Of a stretch of DNA of 64,000 bases, positions 1-7,815 are shown piece by piece. Source of the stretch: Desulfitobacterium chlororespirans DSM 11544 (GTDB lineage: Bacteria > Bacillota > Desulfitobacteriia > Desulfitobacteriales > Desulfitobacteriaceae). The stretch is from the NCBI RefSeq assembly GCF_900143285.1, contig NZ_FRDN01000003.1, positions 124,001 through 188,000 on the forward strand, written 5' to 3'. Numbering within the stretch: the first letter of the stretch is position 1; each line of letters opens with the position of its first letter. A model generated the notes under the pieces. That model had not been told where the DNA came from. It did no database searches and worked only from the letters and a program-made list of their open reading frames with translations. A program made the position numbers and the translations under genes.

Positions 1-1569
1 TTACATGTGGAAGCCAGACCTGCAGATGGCGTAAAATTCTTGGGAATCACCGAAGCCAACTTAGACCCTCAAACAGGAACTTGTACACTGACCTATGACT
101 TTCCCAAATCGTACGTTGATGTTTTGATTACAATCGCGCCCAGATACTCCAGAGGCGATACTAAAAGATTAATTGTCGGCAATTCTGATGAAGAATCCCT
201 GAAAAGAGTTGATGAACTTCATTTTCTTACTGATAGCTTAACGAGTTCCGGAGCCAATACCGCCACTTTTCGCTACAATATCATCAATTTCATCGACGAT
301 ATTACCCCTAAAATTCCTGCCTCTCAGATCGAAGCCTTTTCAGCCCCAGGTTCCGAGATCACCCTTGACCCTGACACAGGTACCGGCACCATTGCTTTTG
401 ATACCTTAGATACAGATCAGCTTATCCAAACCACTCTAAGAGATAAACTCACCGGAGTTACCGCCGTTTTAAACACTCTTGGACTAGAACCGGTTCCAGC
501 CTCGCAAGCGACGCCCCCTTCGGCAATAGCCAGAATTGATTTCGTTTCAGGTGATCTGGTAAAAACCGAGACAGGGACAGCCACTTTCCAATATAAACTG
601 TTGGACCATTATTATACAAACATTACCAAATCTGTTCCTGCAGCGGACCTGAAGGCAACGGCCGTCATCAACTCCCTCCCTGCTGATGTAAGCCTGGATC
701 CGGAAACCGGCACCGGCACCATAACTTATGATTTCTCTGCTGATGATGAACAGGTTCTGGTTACTTTGGCTCACCAAAAAGGAATGGAAATCTCAGCGCT
801 GTTAAACCTTCATTCGCCATCAGGGTATGAAGCAAGCGACACTGAAAACAACACTGATGAGGATCTTGACATCGCTCAAATATCTTTTTTACCCACTGGT
901 AAATTATCCCCTAATATCACTACTTATTTGCAATACCGAATACTTAATAAAGAAGGTAAAGATATAACGCCAAAAATTCCTGCTTCGGAGTTGCATGCAA
1001 GCTCATCTGTCAATTCAATGATCGATTTAAAGCCATCAGACAGGGATTTCAAGATAACCTATAATATATATGATTCGGATAAAACGATTCTTATTTCTTT
1101 GGAAGACAAGGCCACCGGTGTAAAGACAGCCATCAATATCGGCAATATGCCTCCGGAACCTGGATCAGAAGATACTTCCGTTGATAACACAGCCCTAACC
1201 TTTAAGGATCCCGTTTTGGAAAAGGCAGTCCGGGAGCTTACCTATAAGCCAACAGCAGAGATTTATAACAGTGATGTTAAAAATATTTCGAAACTGCTTA
1301 TCGGCAAAGGCTGTGAAGATTTATCCGGAATAGAAAACTTAACCGGCCTGGCCTCTCTTGCCATTTATTCTGACCAGATTAATGATCTGTCGCCTTTAAG
1401 AGAGCTGCCAAAATTGAGAAGTCTTAACTATCAGGGTACCCTAAATGACTTAAAGTCTTTAGAACAACTGACAAATTTGACTCTTCTTGAGATTAGCTCT
1501 ACAACGCTTGGTAACTATGATTTATCCTCAATACAACAAGCTTTACCCAATTGCTACATTATACATTAA
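1..1569 (+). CDS. Repeat-containing surface protein with C-terminal leucine-rich repeats (5' truncated by window edge)
   Basis: The reading frame is open to the left edge, so the true start lies outside the window; the GTG at 7 has no convincing ribosome site. At least three tandem units of roughly 105 residues are visible, each carrying a motif like LDPxTGTGTI followed by YDF or FDT (about residues 19, 120 and 230 counted from base 7), with a degenerate fourth near 340. The last 100 residues resemble internalin-type leucine-rich repeats (SGIENLTGLASLAIYS, DLSPLRELPKLRSL). Such architecture is typical of secreted or cell-surface proteins, but no signal peptide or anchor is visible in this part. 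Specific role unknown. Confidence 0.7.
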   Translation, partial: LHVEARPADGVKFLGITEANLDPQTGTCTLTYDFPKSYVDVLITIAPRYSRGDTKRLIVGNSDEESLKRVDELHFLTDSLTSSGANTATFRYNIINFIDDITPKIPASQIEAFSAPGSEITLDPDTGTGTIAFDTLDTDQLIQTTLRDKLTGVTAVLNTLGLEPVPASQATPPSAIARIDFVSGDLVKTETGTATFQYKLLDHYYTNITKSVPAADLKATAVINSLPADVSLDPETGTGTITYDFSADDEQVLVTLAHQKGMEISALLNLHSPSGYEASDTENNTDEDLDIAQISFLPTGKLSPNITTYLQYRILNKEGKDITPKIPASELHASSSVNSMIDLKPSDRDFKITYNIYDSDKTILISLEDKATGVKTAINIGNMPPEPGSEDTSVDNTALTFKDPVLEKAVRELTYKPTAEIYNSDVKNISKLLIGKGCEDLSGIENLTGLASLAIYSDQINDLSPLRELPKLRSLNYQGTLNDLKSLEQLTNLTLLEISSTTLGNYDLSSIQQALPNCYIIH

Positions 1570-1601
1570 ATAAAATAATTACATTAATTAGAATAGTCCT
1601 C

Positions 1602-1642
1602 AAATAAATAGTCCTCGGGATGGCCCCGAGGACTATTTATTT
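1602..1642. terminator. Bidirectional terminator hairpin
   Basis: Two perfect 18-bp arms (1602-1619 and 1625-1642) enclose a 5-base loop; the stem has a GC-rich tip and an A/T-rich base. It lies between the convergent surface-protein gene and cwlD and can serve both. Confidence 0.8.
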
Positions 1643-1681
1643 GGAACTATGCAAAGCCCGGATTAATGTCGTTCATTCGCC

Positions 1682-2443
1682 TTAGTTCACATCCACGATG
1701 GGGATTCCCTCCTTTTGCAGTTTACGGCAATATTCGGAGAGACCTTGGTAGATAGCTATGCTCAGTTGATGTTGGTAGTCTGTTTCATTTAATTTTTGCT
1801 CTTCCTGGGGATTGGACAGGAAGCCGACTTCCACCGTCACCGCAGCTTGCTGTGCCTTTTTTAGAATAAACAAATCCTGGTCGGCTTTGGCCACCCGCTT
1901 GGTTCCGGTCAGTTTATTGAGTTCCATTTGTATGGCCTCAGCCAGAAGCTTTCCCTCCGGTAAACCCTCATGGTAAAAAACCTGGGGGCCGGTTAAGGAA
2001 TGGTTGGGGGAGCTGTTCACATGAATACTTAAGTAGACATCGGCCTCGAAATCTTTAGCCAGTTGGATTCGTTGGGCCAGGTCCTCTCTTTTTCTTCTAG
2101 CTAGACCCTCAGACGTCCCCAGATCCACATCGGCTTCCCGAACCATGACGGGCTTACCCCCAGATTGTTGAACAAGGAGTTGCAAATGCTTAGAAATATT
2201 CAGGGTAATATCCTTTTCTAGGCTGACCTTCCCTACAGCCCCTGGGTCAACGCCGCCATGCCCGGCGTCGATGAGCACAACCTGATTGCCGATGGTCCAA
2301 CTCCAGATTTCTTCGTCCTTTTGGTTATACTTCCATACTAAGCTGCCAGTCACAATAAGCACCAGCGCGAACATCGCTGCTACCATCCAACCTCTATTCC
2401 ATCGTCTGCGATAGTTGAGCCCATCCCTTCTCATTCTCCTCAT
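1682..2443 (-). CDS. cwlD: N-acetylmuramoyl-L-alanine amidase, CwlD-like (spore cortex)
   Basis: This is an Amidase_3 family zinc hydrolase of 253 residues. A basic N-terminus is followed by one membrane segment (about residues 19-37) and then the catalytic domain. The expected zinc and catalytic residues are visible: His in DAGHGG (about 62), Glu in SLEKD (about 76), His in SIHVNSS and Glu in VEVGFLSN. A single-anchor protein of this size fits CwlD, which removes peptide side chains so that muramic-lactam can form in spore cortex. A purine-rich ribosome site precedes the ATG. The gene stands alone and converges on the surface-protein gene. A different cell-wall amidase of the family cannot be excluded. 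Confidence 0.82.
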   Translation of the reverse strand: MRRMRRDGLNYRRRWNRGWMVAAMFALVLIVTGSLVWKYNQKDEEIWSWTIGNQVVLIDAGHGGVDPGAVGKVSLEKDITLNISKHLQLLVQQSGGKPVMVREADVDLGTSEGLARRKREDLAQRIQLAKDFEADVYLSIHVNSSPNHSLTGPQVFYHEGLPEGKLLAEAIQMELNKLTGTKRVAKADQDLFILKKAQQAAVTVEVGFLSNPQEEQKLNETDYQHQLSIAIYQGLSEYCRKLQKEGIPIVDVN

Positions 2444-2722
2444 GGCTCTTCTCCCTTCCCATGCCTTGGGCCGATGTTATCCGCCCTTTAAAAAACTTAT
2501 GGAGAAGAGGCTTGGCATTATTCCTTGATAAAGGTATTCCTCAAAGAATTTTCGAATCATCCTGGGTTGTTTCCGGCTAAAGGAGCATTCGGATGAAAAG
2601 ACAACTTTTCTTTACCTTTTGAGTTGTAAGTGGCTTTACCCTTAAATTGCGGGGACTGCCGGGCTTTGACTTCCCCCTAGTAAAACTATAGAGTTAATAG
2701 TATTAGGGCCAATCAAGAAAAT

Positions 2723-2860
2723 CCGGCTTCGTCCGAAGACACTGTCTTCCCACTTGTTTGCCTTAAACGTGTGATCGCGAGTGAGGCGAAGTCGCTGGTT
2801 GCCCTTATGCTTAGAAAGTATATATTTGCAAGTTTATACTTTCTGACCATGTAGCAAACG
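2723..2860 (+). repeat. Dispersed ~125-bp element, copy A
   Basis: By-eye alignment shows the same core in three places: a CGAAGACACTGTC-like start, CCACTTGTT, then GGCGAAGTCG, CTTATGCT, and a GAAAGTATA / TATACTTTC hairpin near the 3' end. Copies are here, at 16110-16240 (+) and at 53674-53803 (-). It fills the second part of the 460-bp gap between cwlD and the L25 gene; the rest of that gap (2444-2722) shows no gene. Confidence 0.75.
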
Positions 2861-2903
2861 ACTCTGCGGACGGCGCAGAGTACAAGAATGGAGGGTCAAA
2901 CAA

Positions 2904-3443
2904 ATGAGCGAAACTGCAATTCAGGCTGTCGAAAGGAAAGAAAAACCCAAGGAAGTCCGAAGCAAAGGTTTTGTGCCGGGGGTAATCTACGGCAAAAGTA
3001 TGGACTCCATCAGTGTGAAATTCGATGAGAAGAGGCTTAACAAAGCCCTGCAGGGCCGTTCCCAAAAAGCTAAAATCTCTGTGCAGGTTGCGGGTGAAAC
3101 CAAGCAGTGCTTCGTCGGAGAAATTCAAAAGGATATTACTTCGGGAAAAACCATTCATATCTCTATGCAAGTGGTGGAAGATGATCAGGTTGTGAAGATG
3201 AAAGTTCCGATTACCTTCGGCGGCAGTGAAGCACTCAGTGAAAGAAAATTGATCGTGCTGCCCTATTTTTCTGAGTTGGAGATGACGGGCCCCAGTGCCG
3301 ATATTCCGGAATATGTGGCTGTCGATGTTGCAGATAAATTATTAGGAGATAAAATTACCATCGCAGACTTTGTGGTCAGCCCTTCAGTAAGCGTAGTGGA
3401 TGATCCGGAAAAAATCATCGCGGCGATTACCGGCGCAAGATAG
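2904..3443 (+). CDS. rplY: 50S ribosomal protein L25 / general stress protein Ctc
   Basis: This 179-residue protein has the two-domain layout of the long (TL5/Ctc) form of L25. The N-terminal 5S-rRNA-binding domain contains the usual [10 protein letters not shown] segment (about residues 22-31). A C-terminal beta domain ends near [12 protein letters not shown]. In the family it binds 5S rRNA in the large ribosomal subunit, and in Bacillus the long form is stress induced. A GGAGGG ribosome site 8 bases upstream fixes the ATG start. It is monocistronic and ends in a strong hairpin. The dispersed element lies directly upstream, so its promoter may lie in or next to that repeat. Confidence 0.92.
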   Translation: MSETAIQAVERKEKPKEVRSKGFVPGVIYGKSMDSISVKFDEKRLNKALQGRSQKAKISVQVAGETKQCFVGEIQKDITSGKTIHISMQVVEDDQVVKMKVPITFGGSEALSERKLIVLPYFSELEMTGPSADIPEYVAVDVADKLLGDKITIADFVVSPSVSVVDDPEKIIAAITGAR

Positions 3444-3467
3444 TGTCTGCTTTGTAAGCATGCAAAG

Positions 3468-3552
3468 ACCAGGTCTATATTTGTATTGACCCCCAATCGT
3501 TAGATTTTTGGGTCTAACTTTTGGGGGTCAATACATACAATATAGACCTGGT
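3468..3552 (+). terminator. Long terminator hairpin after L25 gene
   Basis: Outer arms (3468-3482 and 3538-3552) and an inner arm pair built on TGACCCCC / GGGGGTCA form a stem of nearly 30 bp, followed by GGTTTTTTG on the plus strand. It can serve L25 on this strand and the ehu operon on the other. Confidence 0.8.
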
Positions 3553-3619
3553 TTTTTGATTCATCAATTTACTTTTCTCGCCGATTTACTTCCTCCAGTG
3601 ATTTACCTTTCCCGGTGAT

Positions 3620-4468
3620 TCATCTTCCCCGGAAGCGGCTTAAAAAGTTTTGCAGGCGGGGACTCTGGGGGTTATGGAAGATTTCCCGGGGCGGTCCTTC
3701 CTCGATAATGTGCCCTTCATCAAAGAAGACCACCCGGTCCGCCACATCCTTGGCAAAATCCATCTCGTGGGTGATGAGGAGCATAGCCATCTCCCCTTCC
3801 TGGGCAATCTCCTTGATGACTTCCAGCACTTCACCCACCAGCTCAGGGTCCAAAGCAGAGGTAGGTTCATCAAAGAGCATAATTTTGGGGCGCATGACCA
3901 GAGCCCTGGCGATAGCCACCCGTTGTTTCTGCCCACCGGACAGTTGGGCGGGGTAGCCATGAAGCTTATCACCCAGGCCCACTTTCTCCAGCATAGCAAT
4001 GGCCTGCGCCTCAGCATCATCCTTGGTCATCCCCAGCACATGGATGGGAGCGGCTGTCACATTGCCTAAAATGGTCATATGGGGAAAAAGATTGAAATGC
4101 TGAAAGACCATACCGATCTTGTTGCGAATTTTATGAAGATGCTTTTCATTGGCTTTAACCATTTTTCCTTTGACCTTTTGCTGCCACAAAGACTCACCAT
4201 CCACTTGGATGGCTCCGGAAGTAGGTTCTTCCAAGGTCATGAGCAGCCTGGCCATCGTGGTTTTTCCTGAGCCGCTGGGTCCGATTAAGGCCACTTTCTC
4301 TCCCGGCGCAATATCCAGGTCAATCCCTTTTAAGACCTGCAAGTCTCCATAAGCTTTGGCGATTTTTTCGTAGTGCACTACAGGTTGTTTTACTTTTTTC
4401 CCGGCTACGGTCTGCTTATTTTTCGTTTCATCCGGTGTAGTTTTTAATAGTTTCAATTGAGCACTCAT
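3620..4468 (-). CDS. ehuA: Ectoine/hydroxyectoine-type ABC importer, ATP-binding protein
   Basis: This is the ATPase of a polar amino acid (PAAT) type importer. Walker A GPSGSGKT (about 63-70), signature LSGGQKQRVAIARAL, and Walker B IMLFDEPTSALD are intact. The GNVTAAPIHVLGM stretch after the Q-loop resembles EhuA more than GlnQ. An N-terminal extension of about 30 residues precedes the usual domain start. It is last in a minus-strand operon B-C-D-A, 11 bases after ehuD, with a GGAGGA ribosome site. In the family it energises uptake of ectoine-like compatible solutes. Another cyclic amino acid remains possible as substrate. Confidence 0.8.
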   Translation of the reverse strand: MSAQLKLLKTTPDETKNKQTVAGKKVKQPVVHYEKIAKAYGDLQVLKGIDLDIAPGEKVALIGPSGSGKTTMARLLMTLEEPTSGAIQVDGESLWQQKVKGKMVKANEKHLHKIRNKIGMVFQHFNLFPHMTILGNVTAAPIHVLGMTKDDAEAQAIAMLEKVGLGDKLHGYPAQLSGGQKQRVAIARALVMRPKIMLFDEPTSALDPELVGEVLEVIKEIAQEGEMAMLLITHEMDFAKDVADRVVFFDEGHIIEEGPPREIFHNPQSPRLQNFLSRFRGR

Positions 4469-4479
4469 CCTATTCCTCC

Positions 4480-5136
4480 TTAGCGAACGCTTTTCGTCAT
4501 CCTCATTTCCAAACGGCGAATCATCACCGAGCAGGGATAACTCAACAATAAGAACAAAAGCCCTACAATCGTGAACCCCTCCAGATAACGGAAGGAGTGG
4601 GAGCCGATAATCTTGGCTGTCTGTAAAATTTCCACCAAGGTAATGGCCGAAAGAAGAGGGGTTTCTTTAAACATGGTGATCAAATAGTTACCCATCACCG
4701 GTATGACCGGCGGCACCGCTTGAGGAATGATGATCTTGGCCCATACTTGCCAGGGGCTGAAATTGAGAGCTTTCGCTGCTTCCCATTGTCCCTGGGGTAT
4801 CGCTTCGATTCCCGAGCGATAGACTTCGGAGAGATAGGTGCTGTAATGAATCCCTAAACCCATAATCCCGGCAGTGAGGGGACTTAAAGACAACCCGGCT
4901 TGGGGCAGTACATAGAAAATAAAATAGAGCTGAACCAGCAAAGGTGTGCTGCGGATAAACTCCACAAAGCCTTTTGAGCTGTAAGCGACAGGCTTCAGGG
5001 AAGAGCGGCTGCCGATGGTGAGGAACATCCCTAAAAACAAGGCCAGAAAGAATCCGGCAAAAGTAGCGATCACAGTAATCTTTAGTGCTGCAAATATCTC
5101 CGGGAAGATTTTAATGGCAAAATCCCAATTCCACAT
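4480..5136 (-). CDS. ehuD: Ectoine/hydroxyectoine-type ABC importer, permease D
   Basis: This 218-residue inner-membrane permease is of the HisM/GlnP type. The EAAxxxG-type coupling loop reads GQWEAAKALNFSPWQVW (about 123-139), where the ATPase docks, and about five hydrophobic segments are visible. It begins one base after the end of ehuC and is probably translationally coupled. It pairs with the neighbouring permease to form the heterodimeric channel of the importer. Assignment to ectoine rests on the binding protein and ATPase of the same operon. Confidence 0.78.
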   Translation of the reverse strand: MWNWDFAIKIFPEIFAALKITVIATFAGFFLALFLGMFLTIGSRSSLKPVAYSSKGFVEFIRSTPLLVQLYFIFYVLPQAGLSLSPLTAGIMGLGIHYSTYLSEVYRSGIEAIPQGQWEAAKALNFSPWQVWAKIIIPQAVPPVIPVMGNYLITMFKETPLLSAITLVEILQTAKIIGSHSFRYLEGFTIVGLLFLLLSYPCSVMIRRLEMRMTKSVR

Positions 5137-5137
5137 C

Positions 5138-5782
5138 TTAGTACCTCCCTACAGTCAGCCTGTTTTCTATCCAGCGGATCCCCCGTGTTAAGGGCCAGGC
5201 AATCAGGAAGTAGATCACAAGCAGCAAGCTGTAAATTAAAGTCGTCTCCATAGTGGAAGCATTAAGCACGGAGGCCTGATAGGTCAAATCGGCCAGGGTG
5301 ATTAAAGAGACCAGGGAGGTGCTTTTCAGCAGCTCAATCTGCAGATTGCCAAACCCCGGCAGCATCATGACAAAGGCCTGGGGCAGGATAATGCGCCGCA
5401 TGCGCTGCCAGGGGCTGAAGTTCAAGGCAACCCCGGCTTCCGTCTGCCCTTTGGGAACAGCCAGAATAGCACTGCGCACCACCTCGGAACCATAGGCCCC
5501 GCAGTTGAAACCCAGAGTCAGGACTCCGGCGGCCAGGGGAGGCAAGCTGATGCCTAAAAGAGGCAGGGCAAAATAGATCCAAAAAAGCTGAACAAGCAGG
5601 GAGGTTCCCCGGAAGGTTTCCACATAGACTGCCGTCAGAAAGCAGATGGGCGGATATTTGGACAAGCGGCCGAACCCGGCCAGGAAAGCCAGCACCAAAG
5701 CAAGGAGGGTTGCCAGAAGAGTGATGATGAGGGTTATTTCCAACCCTTTTAACAGGGTCGGCAAGAGGTCTAAGATAGCCAA
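5138..5782 (-). CDS. ehuC: Ectoine/hydroxyectoine-type ABC importer, permease C
   Basis: This second permease subunit has 214 residues and about five membrane segments. Its coupling loop is GQTEAGVALNFSPWQRM, close to that of ehuD but with Gly in place of the second Ala, so the two are diverged paralogues. Thirteen bases separate it from the binding-protein gene upstream and one base from ehuD downstream. It acts in the cytoplasmic membrane as half of the translocation pore. Its role is inferred from operon position and family. Confidence 0.78.
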   Translation of the reverse strand: MAILDLLPTLLKGLEITLIITLLATLLALVLAFLAGFGRLSKYPPICFLTAVYVETFRGTSLLVQLFWIYFALPLLGISLPPLAAGVLTLGFNCGAYGSEVVRSAILAVPKGQTEAGVALNFSPWQRMRRIILPQAFVMMLPGFGNLQIELLKSTSLVSLITLADLTYQASVLNASTMETTLIYSLLLVIYFLIAWPLTRGIRWIENRLTVGRY

Positions 5783-5795
5783 AGGTCATCACTTC

Positions 5796-6680
5796 CTACT
5801 TAATAATGTCTTGTACAGTTATGTCCCCCGGAAGCTCTTGCTCTGTAAAGCCGAAGGATTCAAGGATCTTGAGAAGGTCACCGGATTCTTTCAGCTTCTG
5901 CAATTCGGCATTGAAAGCCTCCCGGAAATCACTGTCTTCATGGCGGAAGGCAGTTGCCCCATAACCTCTGACACTTTCGCCGTCAATCACCGGCTGAGTG
6001 AAATCCATGACCCGCTCCAAGTTAGGGTCATTGGCCGTATCCAAAGTAGCCTGAATCGAAGGGCCGGTAGCGGTAATCACATCTGCCCGCCCGGCCTGCA
6101 GGGCTGCCAAAGCTGCCGGCATATCCGGAACGGTCACGATTCTATCTTTGGGGACACCACTGGCTACAAGGTAGTCATACTCAATGGCTCCCCCAGGTAC
6201 AGCGACTTTAGCCGTCCCGTGCTTGGCGATATCTTCATAGCTATGCAGGTCGAGAGGGTTACCTTTCTTGACGGCAATGGCTTCCCCGATGCTGTATTCG
6301 GGATTGGCAAAGGATACCTGCTCGGCCCGGTCGGGGGTGATAAACATTCCGGCGGTAACCATATCAAAACGTTTGGCCTGAAGGCCGGGAATTAAAGAGG
6401 CGAATTCCGTAAGCTCCCCCTGCATTTCATTAATCCCCAGCTCTTTTAAGACGGCCCGGGCAATTTCCACAGCTTCACCGGTGAGCTCCCCGTCGGCAGT
6501 TTTATATGCATAGGGCTTTTCATTAGCAAAACCAACGGTGACGGTTCCTTTCTCCTTAGCCTTTGCCAATGTACTCATCCCGTCACCGTTGGTCTCGGAA
6601 GAGCCGCACCCTCCCAAGGCAAAGACACTAAAGGCCAGCATCCCCACCAGTAAAGTTCTGAGCATTGGTAACTTTTTCAT
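5796..6680 (-). CDS. ehuB: Ectoine/hydroxyectoine-type substrate-binding lipoprotein
   Basis: This is a family 3 solute-binding protein of 294 residues. The signal peptide ends in a lipobox (ALGGC, Cys25), so it should be a membrane-anchored lipoprotein. The segments VGFANEKPYAY and GELTGEAVEIARAVLKELG (about 49-80) match EhuB-type ectoine binders, and DMVTAGMFITPDRAEQVSF is the usual family signature region. It is first in the operon and lies behind a c-di-AMP-type riboswitch. In the family it captures ectoine or hydroxyectoine outside the membrane. The ligand is inferred and a related cyclic amino acid is possible. Confidence 0.8.
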   Translation of the reverse strand: MKKLPMLRTLLVGMLAFSVFALGGCGSSETNGDGMSTLAKAKEKGTVTVGFANEKPYAYKTADGELTGEAVEIARAVLKELGINEMQGELTEFASLIPGLQAKRFDMVTAGMFITPDRAEQVSFANPEYSIGEAIAVKKGNPLDLHSYEDIAKHGTAKVAVPGGAIEYDYLVASGVPKDRIVTVPDMPAALAALQAGRADVITATGPSIQATLDTANDPNLERVMDFTQPVIDGESVRGYGATAFRHEDSDFREAFNAELQKLKESGDLLKILESFGFTEQELPGDITVQDIIK

Positions 6681-6726
6681 TCAAACGTCCTCCTTTTTCT
6701 CGACTGAAATCCGCAAAAAGGCATAG

Positions 6727-6747
6727 AAAAAGGGCCTGAACAGGCCC
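6727..6747 (-). terminator. Riboswitch expression-platform terminator before ehuB
   Basis: On the minus strand GGGCCTG-TT-CAGGCCC is followed at once by a run of five T. It lies between the riboswitch aptamer and the ehuB start, so it is a premature terminator rather than the end of a gene. Confidence 0.8.
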
Positions 6748-6806
6748 AAGAAGAAGCAGCGCATAACATTAACTATTGATTTAGCATAAAAAACACTAAA
6801 ACGGTT

Positions 6807-6938
6807 CACACGCTTACGAGGTTAGCTGCCGGGTTCGGAATGATACCTTTCCGTCATTGCCAGGAGTTTGCTCTCCCTGACAATAATTAACCCCCATGAT
6901 GGTTCCCCCGTTTTCCTTTTTGGGAAATTCAGCCTTGA
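6807..6938 (-). ncRNA. ydaO/yuaA-class c-di-AMP riboswitch
   Basis: Read on the minus strand, the order GGCTGAAT, AAAGG, GGGGGAACC, GGGGGTTAAT, GACGGAAAGGTATC, CCGAACCCGGCAGCTAAC, CTCGTAAGC follows the conserved core of ydaO/yuaA aptamers (GCCGAAUCC, GGAACC, GGGGUUAAU, GGGAUACC, GCACCCGACAGCUAACUCC). It precedes an intrinsic terminator and the ehuBCDA operon. In this class c-di-AMP binding normally switches off osmolyte and potassium uptake genes; here it would lower compatible-solute import when c-di-AMP is high. Confidence 0.88.
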
Positions 6939-6949
6939 TTGCAAACAGC

Positions 6950-7023
6950 TTGCAATCTGACAACTCTTATTTTGTTATAAGTTGTTACAACTTTATGTTA
7001 ACATCTAAGTTGTCAGATTGCAA
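6950..7023 (-). promoter_or_regulatory. ehu promoter enclosed by a 16-bp inverted repeat
   Basis: Perfect arms 6950-6965 and 7008-7023 (TTGCAATCTGACAACT and its complement) enclose a plausible minus-strand promoter: TTAACA (6996-7001), 16-bp spacer, TATAAC (6974-6979). It lies just upstream of the riboswitch and downstream of sdhB. It may be an operator, or a hairpin ending the sdh transcript. Confidence 0.45.
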
Positions 7024-7051
7024 TAAAAAATTTTCTTGCATCTTGACTTTT

Positions 7052-7804
7052 TTAAGTATTCAGCCATCGCTTCAAGGCAAATTTATTGACCTCTTTGTTC
7101 ATATCGGCAAGACTGGTGGTCAAAGGAATCTCCTTGGGGCAGGCCCGTACGCAATTTTGGGCGTTGCCGCAGTCGGTGATCCCTCCATCACCCATAAGGG
7201 CGGATAGGCGAATATGCTTATGCATAGCCCCCGAGGGGTGGGTGTTAAAGAGGCGGGCCTGGGAAATCGCGGCCGGTCCGATGAATCGGGAACGGGAATT
7301 GACTTGGGGGCAGGATTCCATGCAGCACCCACAGGTCATGCACTTGGAAAGCTCATACGCCCATACTCGATCCACTTCAGCCATGCGGGGCCCAGGACCC
7401 AGATCGTAGGTTCCGTCGATATCAATCCAGGCGTGAACCCTCTTTAAATTCTCGAACATAATAGTTCGATCCACCATAAGATCCCGGAGGATGGGGAATT
7501 TCCGGAGAGGCTCCAGGACAATGGGCTGCTCCAATTGATCCACTAAGGCCGAGCAGGCCTGTCTGGCCTGACCGTTGATATTCATGGTGCAGGCACCACA
7601 GACTTCTTCAAGACAGTTGCATTCCCAGACCACCGGATTGGTCTTTTGGCCTTGAGCATTGACGGGATCTTTTTGAATCTCCATCAAGCAGGAAATGATA
7701 TTCATCTTGGGACTATAATCCACCGCAAACTCTTCCCAAAAAACAGGTTGGTCCGGAGCATTTTGGCGACGGATTTTTAAACGGACAATCTTCTGCCCTG
7801 ACAT
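7052..7804 (-). CDS. sdhB: Succinate dehydrogenase/fumarate reductase iron-sulfur subunit
   Basis: This 250-residue subunit carries electrons between the flavin and the quinone site. The plant-type [2Fe-2S] motif CNCLEEVCGACTM (about 63-75) has a final Cys in RQAC. Two bacterial ferredoxin-like motifs follow: CMTCGCCMESCPQ and CGNAQNCVRACPKEIPL. Length and motif order match Bacillus-type SdhB. It is third in the minus-strand operon sdhCAB, 11 bases after sdhA, with a GGGGGGAT ribosome site. In an anaerobe the complex may run as a fumarate reductase; sequence alone does not settle the direction. Confidence 0.92.
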   Translation of the reverse strand: MSGQKIVRLKIRRQNAPDQPVFWEEFAVDYSPKMNIISCLMEIQKDPVNAQGQKTNPVVWECNCLEEVCGACTMNINGQARQACSALVDQLEQPIVLEPLRKFPILRDLMVDRTIMFENLKRVHAWIDIDGTYDLGPGPRMAEVDRVWAYELSKCMTCGCCMESCPQVNSRSRFIGPAAISQARLFNTHPSGAMHKHIRLSALMGDGGITDCGNAQNCVRACPKEIPLTTSLADMNKEVNKFALKRWLNT

Positions 7805-7815
7805 GGCTATCCCCC

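Noticed and set aside
3620-6680. Glutamine or histidine importer
   Set aside because: Binding protein and ATPase blocks fit EhuB and EhuA better, and an osmolyte role agrees with the c-di-AMP riboswitch. It stays an alternative, not excluded.
6807-6938. c-di-GMP (GEMM) riboswitch
   Set aside because: The block with GCAAAC looked similar at first, but GGGGTTAAT and CCGAACCCGGCAGCTAAC fit the ydaO/c-di-AMP class.
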